Source of the DNA: Trochalopteron elliotii
Taxonomy: Eukaryota; Chordata; Aves; Passeriformes; Leiothrichidae
Direction: 5' to 3'
NCBI GenBank assembly: GCA_024734555.1
Contig: JANPWX010000075.1
Span: forward strand, 1,487,349 to 1,551,348
DNA length: 64,000 nt
Shown: positions 12,661 to 22,610 of the stretch, in pieces
Numbering within the stretch: position 1 is the stretch's first letter
How the letters are laid out: each line of letters begins with the position of its first letter
Made by a program: the position numbers and the translations under genes
The notes under the pieces: model-generated
What the model was told of the DNA's origin: nothing
What the model saw: the letters and a program-made list of their open reading frames with translations, nothing else
The model's database searches: none

Positions 12661-12790
12661 CTCTGTAAATGGCTCCATATGCATATGCACTCTGTCTATA
12701 TACATTATGGATTTGCTTATGTCATGGAGCACTTCAAATACCCCTTAATAAAATAACAGCCCCCAAGGTAGCTATATAAACTGGCAAGAA
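12661..12790. promoter_or_regulatory. palindromic POU-type motif block
   Basis: A 12-bp perfect palindrome CATATGCATATG lies at 12676-12687. The overlapping ATGCATATGCAC at 12679-12690 matches the known MORE site for Oct/POU dimers (ATGCATATGCAT) at 11 of 12 positions. AT-rich flanks follow. Occupancy is unknown, and a chance occurrence in 64 kb is possible. Confidence 0.25.
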
Positions 12791-13014
12791 AGTTGTTCTG
12801 TGCTTTGGAGCCATGGAAAAATTGGAGCTCCTAAAGTTTTCTTCTTTTTCCTACGGTTTCCACTGTGAGTATTTAAAACTGCAGGGCATCCTGGATCCTA
12901 TTGCATGAAGGGATGCAGCCGTGCTCCTCTGAACCTGACAGAAGCAGAAATGGAAATTGCTTAAAGAGAATGTGGAGTGTGCTGCTTGTCTCCAGGTAAG
13001 CCTGGATCAGGCTG

Positions 13015-13260
13015 ACCTAGAGACAGAGGCCAGACAAAGTTAAAAGGATAAAAGCAGATATATTTAATGCAGGGCCTTCAAGTACATTGAGGGCAAAGGA
13101 AGCCTCCCCAAGGGGCTACACCCAAGATGGATGATGGTCATGAGTTTCTCAGACAGAAATAAATTTGATCAATTTGCATATCAGGGGTTAATTCTCCAAT
13201 TACAGCTTCAGGTTATGAAGTCACATTCCCCCAGTTTGGCCTTGGAGATCAGTGAGGTGC
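13015..13260 (-). mobile_element. diverged LTR related to the 60-63 kb family
   Basis: Shares an ordered set of blocks with the LTR at 60037-60470: AGAGGCCAGACAAAGTT, GGCTACACCCAAGATGGA, GGTCATGAGTTT, TTTGCATAT, GGTTAATT and CAGCTTCAGGTTATGAAGTC. Terminal TG/CA and target duplications were not found, so the true ends may lie further out, perhaps to about 13400. In related copies the poly-A signal sits on the minus strand, which sets the orientation. This is a solo or partial LTR with no viral gene beside it. Confidence 0.6.
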
Positions 13261-13899
13261 ACTGGGAAGGTCTCTGATGCTCAGAGAGAAATTGCTTCTG
13301 AGCTTTGTTTCCAAGGGCTGGGACTTGAGATGTGGCTGGCAGGGTCATGGATTCCTGGCAGGAAGCTGTTCCTGCTGGCCAGAGAGGTTTTTCCAGCTGG
13401 GAGTGACCCCCCAGAGGATCCTTTGCTTTGCAACTCACAGCCCCTGACACCTGATTGGGGATGCAGCCGAGCTGGAAAGATGCTTTTCCATGAGCCTTTG
13501 TTGGCTACACCCCAAACACCAAGCTACAAGGTGGGATTGCTGTCTTAATCCTAAAAGAAGACTCAGGGCTCCAGACTGTTGCTGGCCTCCCCAGGAATCT
13601 CCTAGGGGAGTTCACCTGGCTCCCAGTGGCACCCAGTGAACTGAGTGAGCAAATAAAAGTTTGCTTTGTGGTTATTTAACACCATTCTGTCCCCAGATGG
13701 CTTTTGGGGTAGGATCCTTATAGATCCTTCCCATGAGGCTGGACAACAGGGATAGGGTCTTAGAAACCCTTTGCCCAAGATGTCCAACCTTTTTTTCTCT
13801 TCTGGCTGGAACCAGACAATAAATTTGTGGCTGGTTCTGCCCCAACAACTGCAAACAAAGATTGACTGCCAAGCTGGGAGCACCTCTCTGCTCCGAATT
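13261..13899. other. non-genic, possibly repeat-derived
   Basis: Follows the LTR-like block. Parts at 13540-13870 have the texture of an LTR (AATAAAAG near 13653, many short direct repeats), but I could not place it in a family. No gene is supported. Confidence 0.3.
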
Positions 13900-14260
13900 T
13901 AGCTTTCAATTCTCCCTTAATTTATTATTTGCAGTTAATTTAATCCATATTGACCTGCCTCAAAGAGAAAAAAGCTCTAGATTTGGTGAAAAATAATCTA
14001 TTTTTAATTATTTCTGATGTAGAACACTAGCCCATAAATAAATTCCACTGCTACCCAGTGGTTTTTTTGCTGTCAGAACTGTCTTGCTGGAATCAATAAA
14101 CAGTTGATTAAAAACCTTGTTATTTAATATATTCAGTAACCCTAATCTATTCATTAGAAACTTAATCACTTTCATGTCACCAGCTGCTGTGATGGAGAAA
14201 AGAGCTGTAGCTAATTATTAGCAATTTTACAAAGCTAATATTGAATTTCTAATGGGTCCT
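13900..14260. promoter_or_regulatory. candidate AT-rich conserved element
   Basis: AT-rich and dense in TAAT/ATTA cores (AATTTATTATTTGCAG, TTTTTAATTATTTC, GCTAATTATTAGC near 14210-14222, which is itself a palindrome). It is flanked by repeats but contains none that I recognise. Regulatory identity is inferred and weak. Confidence 0.28.
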
Positions 14261-14466
14261 CCGTGGCCTCTATTTCAAGCACTTTGTATATCCCACAAAC
14301 ATGTGTTCTGGCTCTGGGCAGGGCCAAGCACTTCAGGTTTCCAACCTTGTGGATAAACTTGGGGCCTGGCAATGAACTCTGGCTATTTTGTGAGAGGAAC
14401 ACGAGTGCATGGGGCTGGGCCCTGGCTAGGTCACCCACTGGCCATGGGACAGGCTGGCCATGGCAG

Positions 14467-15660
14467 TGTGCCTTGGTTTGAAAGGCAGGTACATGCTGGG
14501 GAAGGCAGAAACCTCCCTTGGAATGGAGGATGTAAACCCCCTCCCTGCTCATGATTATAATTTTGATATTAAGGGGGCTGTCAGGCAAGGATATGAGGGC
14601 AGGAATAACAGTTCTTTACTAGTATGTGTAACAAGGCAAACAAACAATAACTCTGGCATTAAAAACTAAACAGAACCAGGAAACTTGTGACAGCCTTCTC
14701 AGCTGAGATGGGAAGGGATGGAGGAGAGGATTTGCTTCCCAAAAAATACTGGGCAGACTGATCCTGGTGCCCCTGCAGGACTCTGAGGAGCAGCTGGAAG
14801 GGGAGGGATGAGCAGGAATCCCAGGCTGGTGGATGAGATGTATCAGGACTTCTCTGGTGGTAGCTGGAATGGCAGGGATGAGGAGGAATCCTGGGCTGAT
14901 GGATGAGATCAGGAGCTCTGTGGTGGTAGCTGGAATGGCAAGGATGAGGAGGAATCCCGGGCTGGTGGATGGTATGTATCAGAAGCTCTCTGGGGTAGCT
15001 GGACGGGCAGGAATGAGCAGAGATCTCAGGCTGGTGGATGAGATGTATGAGAAGCTCTGTGGTGGTAGCTGGAGGGGCAGGAATGAGCAGGAATCCTGGG
15101 CTGGTGGATGAGGTGTACCAGAAGCTCTGCAGTGGTAGCTGGTAGGGCAGAGATCAGGAGGAGTCCTGGGCTGGTGGATGAGGTGCATCAGAAGCTCCCC
15201 AGGGCTAGCTGGAAGGGCAGAGATGAGGAGGAGTCCTGGGCTGGTGGAGGAGTCCTGGGCTGGTGGATGAGGTGTATCAGAAGCTCCCCAGGGCTAGCTG
15301 GAAGGGCGGGGATGTCCCAGCAGGGCAGGGGTGTGGGGTTACAGCGTAGCAAAGCCCCAGAGCAGCGCCGGAGAAGTGGCTCCAGCAGGGCAGGAAAAGG
15401 TGAGTTCAGTGTTCCTGGAGACACGAGCAGATGGTGGAAGGTCCCTAGGACTAGACACCAGTGATGACAATGAATTCTCCCCACAGTCAGCAGCAGCTTG
15501 GCCCTGCTCCTTCCAATGCTGAGCATGAGAGAGAGCAGCTGCCCCCAGCCCCATCCTTTACCTGCCCCCAAAACTCGTTGAATCTTCCCCCTCCCAGAGA
15601 AACTCCCAGAGACAAAAGAAGTGTAGCCAGGTGCTACACTCCTCTCCCTTGGACACTTTT
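14467..15660. mobile_element. endogenous retrovirus LTR with embedded minisatellite
   Basis: The start TGTGCCTTGGTTTGAAAGGC and following blocks (GGAGGATGTAAACCCCC, TTTTGATATTAAGGGGGCTG, AACAGTTCTTTACTAG) match an LTR type I recall from passerine genomes. The middle is occupied by the 70-bp tandem array at 14782-15325. A TTTTATTG stretch near 15657 (AATAAAAG on the minus strand) may be a polyadenylation signal. The right end and target duplication were not resolved, so the end is approximate. No gag, pol or env frame is adjacent. Confidence 0.5.
14782..15325. repeat. minisatellite, 66-70 bp unit, about 7 copies
   Basis: The phrase GCTGGTGGATGAG recurs at 14825, 14895 (one change), 14961, 15030, 15100, 15170 and 15259, with a short extra partial unit at 15240. 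Spacing is 66 to 70 bases. Each unit also carries TAGCTGGAA-GGCAG and GATGAGGAGGA-TCCTGGG. The unit length is not a multiple of three, so the frames reading repeated Val-Asp-Glu peptides are not coding. Confidence 0.95.
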
Positions 15661-17929
15661 ATTGTTTTTGCTTAAGTACCCATTTATAATAATAATTTGA
15701 TGTCCTTTGCTTTCCTCTTCCTGCCCTATTTTCCTGCCAGATAACTGGTGGTGCAAACTCTTGGATTCAGTTCAACAGGGAAAACAACAGCACAGGACTG
15801 AAGGTGTCCAGGGCCTTAAGGCAGATACAGAGAGAAGAGAATCCAGTGGTGTCTTTCTGTTGTCCCCAGCCCTGAGCTCTGCACGAGGAATGTCCCCACC
15901 CCATCAGGCCCCTCACTGAGGTGCTCAGGTCTGCAAGCTGCCTGTGTGCAGGTTTTTTGGGGATGGAACTAGAGGCATTCTCTCTTCCCTGCAGAGATCC
16001 TTCTAACTGCCTTAAAGGTAGAAAAGGGCCTGAAATGTGTCTGGACACTGGGGTTGTAGCACCTTGAAAACCTGCAGAGCTGCCTCCACAGTGCTCTGGA
16101 GTCAGCTACCCTTGGGGTGTGCACCCAGCAGAGAGCAGAGGGCCCTGTTTTCCCTTGTGGGCCAGCAAAAGCAACAGCAGCATCTTGTGGAATCCCCTGT
16201 GCCATTAGCAGCAGTCTGTGCTCTGGCTAAGGGGGCCTCATGACAATCCTCCTTCAGAAGGGTGCTGCTGAGAGGTGGCTGAACACAAATTCTTCCTCCC
16301 CTGGGCTTCATCTCACTGCCTTGGGGGGGAATTTGCCAGATGGAAGGAAACAGATACACAAACATACATGTAAACTCTTCCAGAATGGCTTTATATCCTC
16401 ATTTTCAAAAATATGTGATCAAGCTTGTTTTATGGCCTTGGTGAACTTCTGGTGGCATCTGGCTGAGCTAAATATTGTACTTAATAGTCCAAGACAGCAG
16501 TGACTGCAGAGCTGGCTGGGTTTCATGTGTGTTTTTTCAAATGTGCTGTAGCAATTCCATGGAAATTAGCATAGAGCCTTAACAACAAATCAGGGGATTG
16601 GAGAACAAAGAGAAATATCTCTTGGCCTCTCTGCTGTTTGCGTGGGTTTCAATTGGTGTGTCTGCCTGTGGCCCTCATGCACAGCACTCTCTCTGCTACT
16701 CTTGTCTGTTAGTTTTGCTAGGTTTTACATCCCAAAACCTCCAACCTCCCAGAAGGTTTTTCCCTTATATATCAGATACTAGTCAGAGGAAGCATTGGCA
16801 AGAGGTGTAACCTGGACTCTTGTAAGTTAGTCTGAAATATGGGGATTTTGCCCTATTGTGTGACACTGTGATCTATGAAGCTGCAAAACAGTAACACTGA
16901 AAAAGTATTTTGAGGACAGAATTTGCCAGCTTGCCAAACAGACTGTTTAGTAAGGATGTTTTTGATTTTAGAGGTTTGAAGGAACCCCTTTGTCAGTTCT
17001 TGGCACAATGTTTCTGTCAGGGAGCCCAGGGCTCCAGGAGTCTGTCTCCAGTAACCCAGCAGCTCTCCCTGGACTACAACTCTGCCCTGTTAGGGAGGGA
17101 ATTTCACTTTTCCTTTTTGCTTGAACCTGAATGAAACAAAGAAAAGAAGTGTCAAAATTGTCCAGAAAATAAAACTGCTTCCTGCAGACAACTCCAAGGA
17201 GTGTGGTGTGATGCAAGATCTTCCATGGGTGTGAAATGTTGCCCTCAGTTCAGCTGCAGCAGAGCTGGGGCTCAGGGCTGCCCTCCTGGGGCATTGGCAG
17301 CAGCTCCAGGGCACAGGACCAACCTGCTGCTCTGTTTGCAGGGTGCCTGGGCTGTTGACACAGGGACCTTGCTCCTTGTGGCATGCCCCACGTCAGGAAC
17401 AGCTGGATCACTTCTCCTGAGCTCCTGCAGGGTGGTGGCTGCAGGCATGGGAATGGGGAAGGGCACACTGACCCACCCAGCAGGGGCTGGATGCTCTGCC
17501 TCCCCTGGTTTCCTGCAAGGAGCATAAAGTTCTTCTGAGGATGTCTGGAAATGCTCTGTGGTGTGATGCAGGGGACATGCCAGTGTCACCAGCTGATCCC
17601 AGATTCCCCCTGATGTTTTCCTCAAGCAGTGAGTGCCTCTGGTGGCACTGGGCAGTGGGGACAGTGGCAGCAGTGCTCCCTGCCCAGGGGGGTGGGCTCT
17701 CTTGGCTGCCACAGACCAGTGACACATGCAGAGAAGCACAGATCCTATTCAGTCATGTGCTGGCAGCTGTCCCAGATTCCAGAGAGCCCAAAGCTGAGGA
17801 GGAGCCATCAGAGGAAGTTTTGAGGTGTGCACCCACACCCCACGTGCAATTAATTGCACCTGGCCTAGATCATCAGTTCATGTAAATGGGCAAAGCTCCA
17901 TACCAATCTTCTGAGCCTTTGCATCTGCA
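15661..17929. other. non-genic
   Basis: Includes a short (ATA)n-like run near 15688-15698. GC-richer DNA at 17200-17840 gives overlapping frames on both strands, none with a domain. No element recognised. Confidence 0.45.
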
Positions 17930-18345
17930 GATGATGTATTATTGAATTATGCTTGATTAGCTATTTTTCTGTTGCTTAACAGAAAGCAAATCTCAGCATA
18001 AATGAGATTAGTATGTGCCCTCCATGTACGCCAGCTCTTGCTCCCAAGAATTTAACATTCTTAATAGAATGATTTTTTTTAAAGAGAGGTGGAGGGGGGG
18101 GAAGAGTCTTTGAGGCTCGTCTTTCATTTGCCAGATTATCTGAACATTAAATTAAGCAAGTATGGAAATTCAAAATATAGCGGCTCTACAACATGTGCTG
18201 ACACTGGCATAACAATATTGGTAATCCCCCTTGACAGCCATTACAGCTTAATGCTGGAAGAAAATGAACTACTTATTTTCTTTACACCACATACACAGCA
18301 TCTCCAAATCTTTGCCTGTCTTCCAGCCAAGATGACTCCCTGAAT
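17930..18345. promoter_or_regulatory. candidate conserved non-coding element
   Basis: AT-rich, with spaced homeobox and Sox-like cores (GATGTATTATTGAATTATGC, GATTAGCTATT, AACATTAAATTAAGC, AACAATATTGGTAAT) and a few retained CpGs (GTACGCC, GCTCGTC, AGCGGC). It also carries a GGAGGGGGGGG run near 18091. Texture is that of developmental enhancers. No coding potential was recognised. Confidence 0.35.
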
Positions 18346-19349
18346 TAATCTCTCCCAGGTACCAGCTGTGTTTGTCTCATCCTGCTGAGCAGTAACTGAT
18401 GGCTTTTGAGGCTGTGTCACCCTGACAGCTCAGAAAATCCCCAGCTGCTCCTGAGGACTTCACTGCACTGGGATTTTCCCCTGTGATAGAGGTCCTCAGA
18501 CATTCAGAACTTGGGTCATGCCTGGGGCACCCCTCACATCTTGTAGGGTCTTGTCCTGTTGTCTTTGTGTTGTGCTTTGTCTCAGTGCAGCTGAAGGAGG
18601 TGTGGGATCCATAGTCATGAAGCTTGTGGGTGTGTTAGGTGAGCACGAGTTCCCCTTCTGCCTGTCTTAAAGTTGTTCCCTTCAGGAAGCACCAGGATTT
18701 GGTCTTTGAATGATGCCAATCTGCAGCTTGACAGTGAAAGCATCAAGTTTTGCTCAGCTTTGAAGGGGTTGTTGAAGAAAAGACAACTCATGCTTATTGG
18801 AGGTGGCAAATGAGCCACCTTGTGCTGAAATTTGTATCCTTGTCCATCTTTTCTTTAAAAAGAACAACTGTTCTGACTTCAAGCTTCACCTTGTCCTCAA
18901 TGCTTGTGGGAAAGATTAGGGGACTTGCCTAGGAGACCACTTTTGGGATTATAAGGACAGTTCAGCTCTTTTTTTTTGCCAGGTCTCTGGATCCCAGCAG
19001 ATCCTTGGCCCATCAGAATGGTCTGGGAATTCCTGGGAGCTCCTGTTAGAAAAGGAACAGGCCACAGAGAGCTCACTGGAGAGTTTTAAGGGCCTGTAGG
19101 AACAAGTGGTTGTGGATGCAGGGACTTCCAGATGTGCTTTTGTGGAAGGAGGTGCTAAATTCCACCAAAGTCCAACTTAAATTCCACCAAAGTCCAATAT
19201 TTGGTACTAGAAGAGGTTTTTATTGAAAGGCTGTATTTGAGAGTGGAGGGAGTCACATCAGCTTAAATGACCCTGATCTCAGGTAGTGCAAACCAGTTTC
19301 CCTCCTCTGAATAAACTAGAGACATGGTGATGTGCATGAGGACTCACCT
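18346..19349. other. non-genic
   Basis: No repeat or gene recognised. A local direct repeat (AAATTCCACCAAAGTCCAA, twice around 19155-19200) is the only structure seen. Confidence 0.45.
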
Positions 19350-19990
19350 CCTCATCATCAGGTGCGTTTTGCAGCTAATTCATAACCAGAAGAGAATTTC
19401 AGATCATTGTGCTGCCGAGTGAAATTGGAGCAGCTGCCTTGTAAAAATATGTGAGATGGCAGCGACACACCAGGCTGTGCTTCAGAGCATGTGACTGAGA
19501 AGGTGATTGCTGTCGTTAATAATGAGCCACTAAATTGGATGCAATTGCAATAGCTCATCATTGGTATAGAAATATTATGCTTTATAGGTACATTACTGGG
19601 CTGTATTTTATAAGGCTGTTAAACTCACGCACTTTCCCTTGCAGTAAATGTCAGCGAGGTTACAATAAAATTTAATACAATATTATTAAAGCTGAAGTGC
19701 ATCAGTATGGAATGATCATGTATGCACACTAAAAAGTCTTTATTATTGCTTCCTTAACCTTCTTTAAGGAGCTGCTTGTTTTAAAGTACAGTGATGAAAA
19801 GGAGCAAAGTTTGGAGGTCTCTTCGTCCACCCAAAGGTTCATTAGAATTTTCGGCGTAGATGGGAATTTCGTGACACATTAGTTCAAGTAAATTAAATAT
19901 TAAAATGTCCAGCTCTGCCAGGAAAATTTCAATACAGCTGCAGATTATAATACAGGTGGCGAGGTCTCCTCACATTCACCTTAGTTTTCA
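19350..19990. promoter_or_regulatory. candidate conserved non-coding element
   Basis: About 640 bp combining AT-richness with about ten retained CpGs (TGCCGAGTG, GCAGCGAC, GTCGTTAATAATG, CTCACGCAC, CAGCGAGG, CTTCGTCC, TTTTCGGCG, TTCGTGAC, GGCGAGG). It holds many TAAT/ATTA cores, including TTTAATACAATATTATTAAAG near 19671. No transposable element signature is present. This is one of the strongest enhancer-like blocks in the window. Homology to other vertebrates is expected but untested. Confidence 0.42.
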
Positions 19991-21981
19991 TGGGGTGGAA
20001 CTGATTGGCAGATTGTTGGTCTCCAAAGGAGCCAGGCGTGCCCTTGCCTGTGCACATCTCAGAGGGGTGGAACACCTAACAAGCCTTGAGGGTCTGTCAT
20101 TACCATGACAATGCCCATGGCCTGCCCCTTGTGAGGAAATCAATAGGCTGTGGGGCTCCCCAGACAATTTCTCTGACCTCCCAAGGTTGCCAAAAGCAAG
20201 GTCAAGCAGCAAAGATCAAAGGCCCTGTGGAAACAGGCATCCCCTCCCTGACCTGCTGGCTTGGGACTTGGCTCAGTCTTACCTTGAATTATTTTCTTGA
20301 TTTAAGATACTGGTGGTATTTGCATACACTCCAGCCAGAAGAAATCGGAATTAATCCCAGTGAAGTCTGAGGCATTATCTGCTGTTTGATTAGATTGTGA
20401 GTACCATCTTAGGATGGTTTTCATGGGTGAAATACCCTGCAGAGCTGAACAGCAGCCCAGGGAGATGGTTCTGTTTGGGTTTTGTGCAGAGGAGGAGTGT
20501 TGGGGCTCAGCTGTGTGCCTTGGAGAAATTATCAGAGCTTAGAGCTATTCTTGGTGCTTGCAATGCTCATCCCTACTTAGGGAAAGAGCAAAATAGACCT
20601 TGACTACACGAGTTTTAGAGTTAACTTCTTCAGACTTGTCTGGAATGAGTGGCTGATGTAAAAAAATGCAGTTCAGACACAGAGTCTTATCAATAATCTT
20701 CAGCTTCCCACAGGAGCTCCAGAAATCACCTTCTGCATGAGATACACCAGCTCAGTCAGCCTGAGGTGTGTGTTCTCTGCATGCATCTTCTAATTCCACA
20801 CTCTCAGCCTTGCAAATTACTTCTTATTTCCCTTTGTCATGAAAAGGATTTGGATTCTTGTCAAAATATTTAGGTGCTTCAGAACTTCCCAACAGAGTGT
20901 GGATTTTAGGAAAGTGGGTACTTGATGCTTCCCACAAAGCTGGTCCTAGCAGGGGTGTCTGGAAGCAGCAGAGATCTGGAAATGCCATTTGGGTTCATGG
21001 TCTCCTTTTCCTTTGCAAGCAGCAGGTCCTGAAAGTGGAAGTTGCCTCAGATGGATTAGGTTCCCCTCTCTGCCACTTGTGCTGCTGACCACGCTCTTAA
21101 ATCACAGTTTTAAGAGCCTGTGTCAGAGATTTCATCTCTGAAAATATATGAGGAGCTGCTGCCTGTTGTGCAGGGGTGGTTTTGTGACAGCCCCACTGCA
21201 GATCCTCGTGCCTGGGATCTGCTCCATCCCCGCAGCCATGCACAACGTGGAGGCTGCTGAACAGGAAAAAAACAGGGCTGGGTTCAAAGGAGGGTGAAGA
21301 GACATGCAGGGGCACAGTGAAGGCAGTGGGCAGGGGAAGGGATGGGAGGAAAAGCAGGAGAAACTGTGTAGCCCTAGTTCCATGCCTGAAGTGTTTTAGT
21401 TTTCTGAAATTCTTTTCCCAAGGAATTTTCTGTAAACAGGAGAAATGTTTTTGTAACTATAACTTTATTATTCATTCCTTTTCCTAAGAGGGATTTCTTC
21501 TTGATGTCCCTCTGGTCTGACCAATGTGGTTGAAGAGGTTTGTCTTTGTTTCACCAATCAAATTGATCTGTGTAAAATAGTATAAAAAAGAAACACATCC
21601 CAAAAATAAAAAAAAGTAATTTTCAGCCTTCTAAATCTCAGAGTCTGTGTCGTTGTGGTGTAAAACAGCATCAGAGCTGGCTTGCCTTGGCTACAGCTTT
21701 GGGTGCCACATGTCACTCCAAGTGGTGCATCTCAGGTGACACAAACAGGCACACAAAACCTGCTCTCTCTAGCAAGATGAAGGCTTCTCCTGGCTTTTTT
21801 CTTTCAGGTTTTTCCTTTCAGGTTTTTGAGTGCAAATCTCCAGGGGTGTAGCTCTGTGTTGTTGCTCCCTGCCTGTGCATGGGGTAGAGACTCTTGAGGA
21901 ATTTCTTTGAAGGCCAGTCTAGGTCTGGACATCCTCCAGAGTCTGATCAGTTGTGCAGCTCACAGACCTTTTGTGTGTGGT
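19991..21981. other. non-genic
   Basis: Unique-looking. Small features only: A-rich stretch near 21583-21616, and a duplicated pyrimidine-AG phrase (TTTCAGGTTTTT) near 21804-21826. No gene, LINE or LTR recognised. Confidence 0.42.
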
Positions 21982-22137
21982 GGTAGGGTAGGGTAGGGTA
22001 GGGTAGGGTAGGGTAGGGTAGGGTAGGGTAGGGTAGGGTAGGGTAGGGTAGGGTAGGGTAGGGTAGGGTAGGGTAGGGTAGGGTAGGGTAGGGTAGGGTA
22101 GGGTAGGGTAGGGTAGGGTAGGGTAGGGTAGGGTAGG
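21982..22137. repeat. (GGGTA)n pentanucleotide array
   Basis: About 30 nearly perfect copies of GGGTA. Runs of three G separated by two bases satisfy the G-quadruplex pattern many times over on the plus strand. It resembles the vertebrate telomere hexamer TTAGGG lacking one T, but is not telomeric. The Tyr-Pro-Thr-Leu-Pro frames on the minus strand are artefacts. Confidence 0.98.
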
Positions 22138-22268
22138 AGGGGTATGGGAAAGGGCCACTCATACAAAATTAAAACTTTTGGTTTCCCCCCCCACCTTTCT
22201 TGCAGAGTTATGGAAAGGAAAGGGTTATGATGGTCCTCTGGAAAGGGTTAAAGAAAAAATTTACATGG
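22138..22268. other. spacer between array and LTR
   Basis: Short unique sequence with a C run near 22185. The 5 bases before the LTR (CATGG, 22264-22268) are its likely target duplication. Confidence 0.5.
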
Positions 22269-22605
22269 TGTGCTGGTTTTGCATTGATTGACATTTAGTG
22301 AAAAGGGAAGAAGGAAGTGATTTTTTGAGAGAAGCTTCTGGCAGATCTTAGAGGTGATCAACTGACCTAAGTCCCAGGTTTTGCCTCTGTATGTTGTCAG
22401 CGGGAAAGAAATAGAAGGTTGTGGAGGGAGAAGAAGTGTTCTAAGAGTTTTATTCTGATTTTTATTATTTTTTTCTCTCTCTTGTAGTTTTGTTAATAAA
22501 GCTTTCTTTATACCCTTAAAAGTTTGAACCTGTTTTGCTCTTCTCCTAATCCTATCTCACACAGAAAAAGAGTAAATAATTCTAGTGGGCGCTCAACCCA
22601 CCACA
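22269..22605 (+). mobile_element. ERVL-type solo LTR
   Basis: Starts TGTGCTGGTTTTGCATTG and ends near CCACCACA, with TG...CA ends. It carries AATAAA at about 22495 followed by CTTTCTTTATACCCTTAAAAG and CCTGTTTTGCTCTTCTCC, an order I recognise from avian ERVL LTRs. The flanks CATGG (22264-22268) and CACGG (22606-22610) agree at four of five bases, fitting a 5-bp target duplication. No retroviral internal region follows, so it is a solo LTR. Confidence 0.75.
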
Positions 22606-22610
22606 CACGG

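Noticed and set aside
14833..15464. Frames encoding repeated Val-Asp-Glu-type peptides.
   Set aside because: They read through the 70-bp minisatellite, whose unit is not a multiple of three, so the peptides are by-products.
21982..22137. Interstitial telomere.
   Set aside because: The unit is GGGTA, five bases, not the TTAGGG hexamer, and no TTAGGG copies are mixed in.
21919..22166. Three minus-strand frames encoding Tyr-Pro-Thr-Leu-Pro repeats.
   Set aside because: A 5-base perfect repeat gives the same peptide in all three frames; it is simple-sequence DNA.
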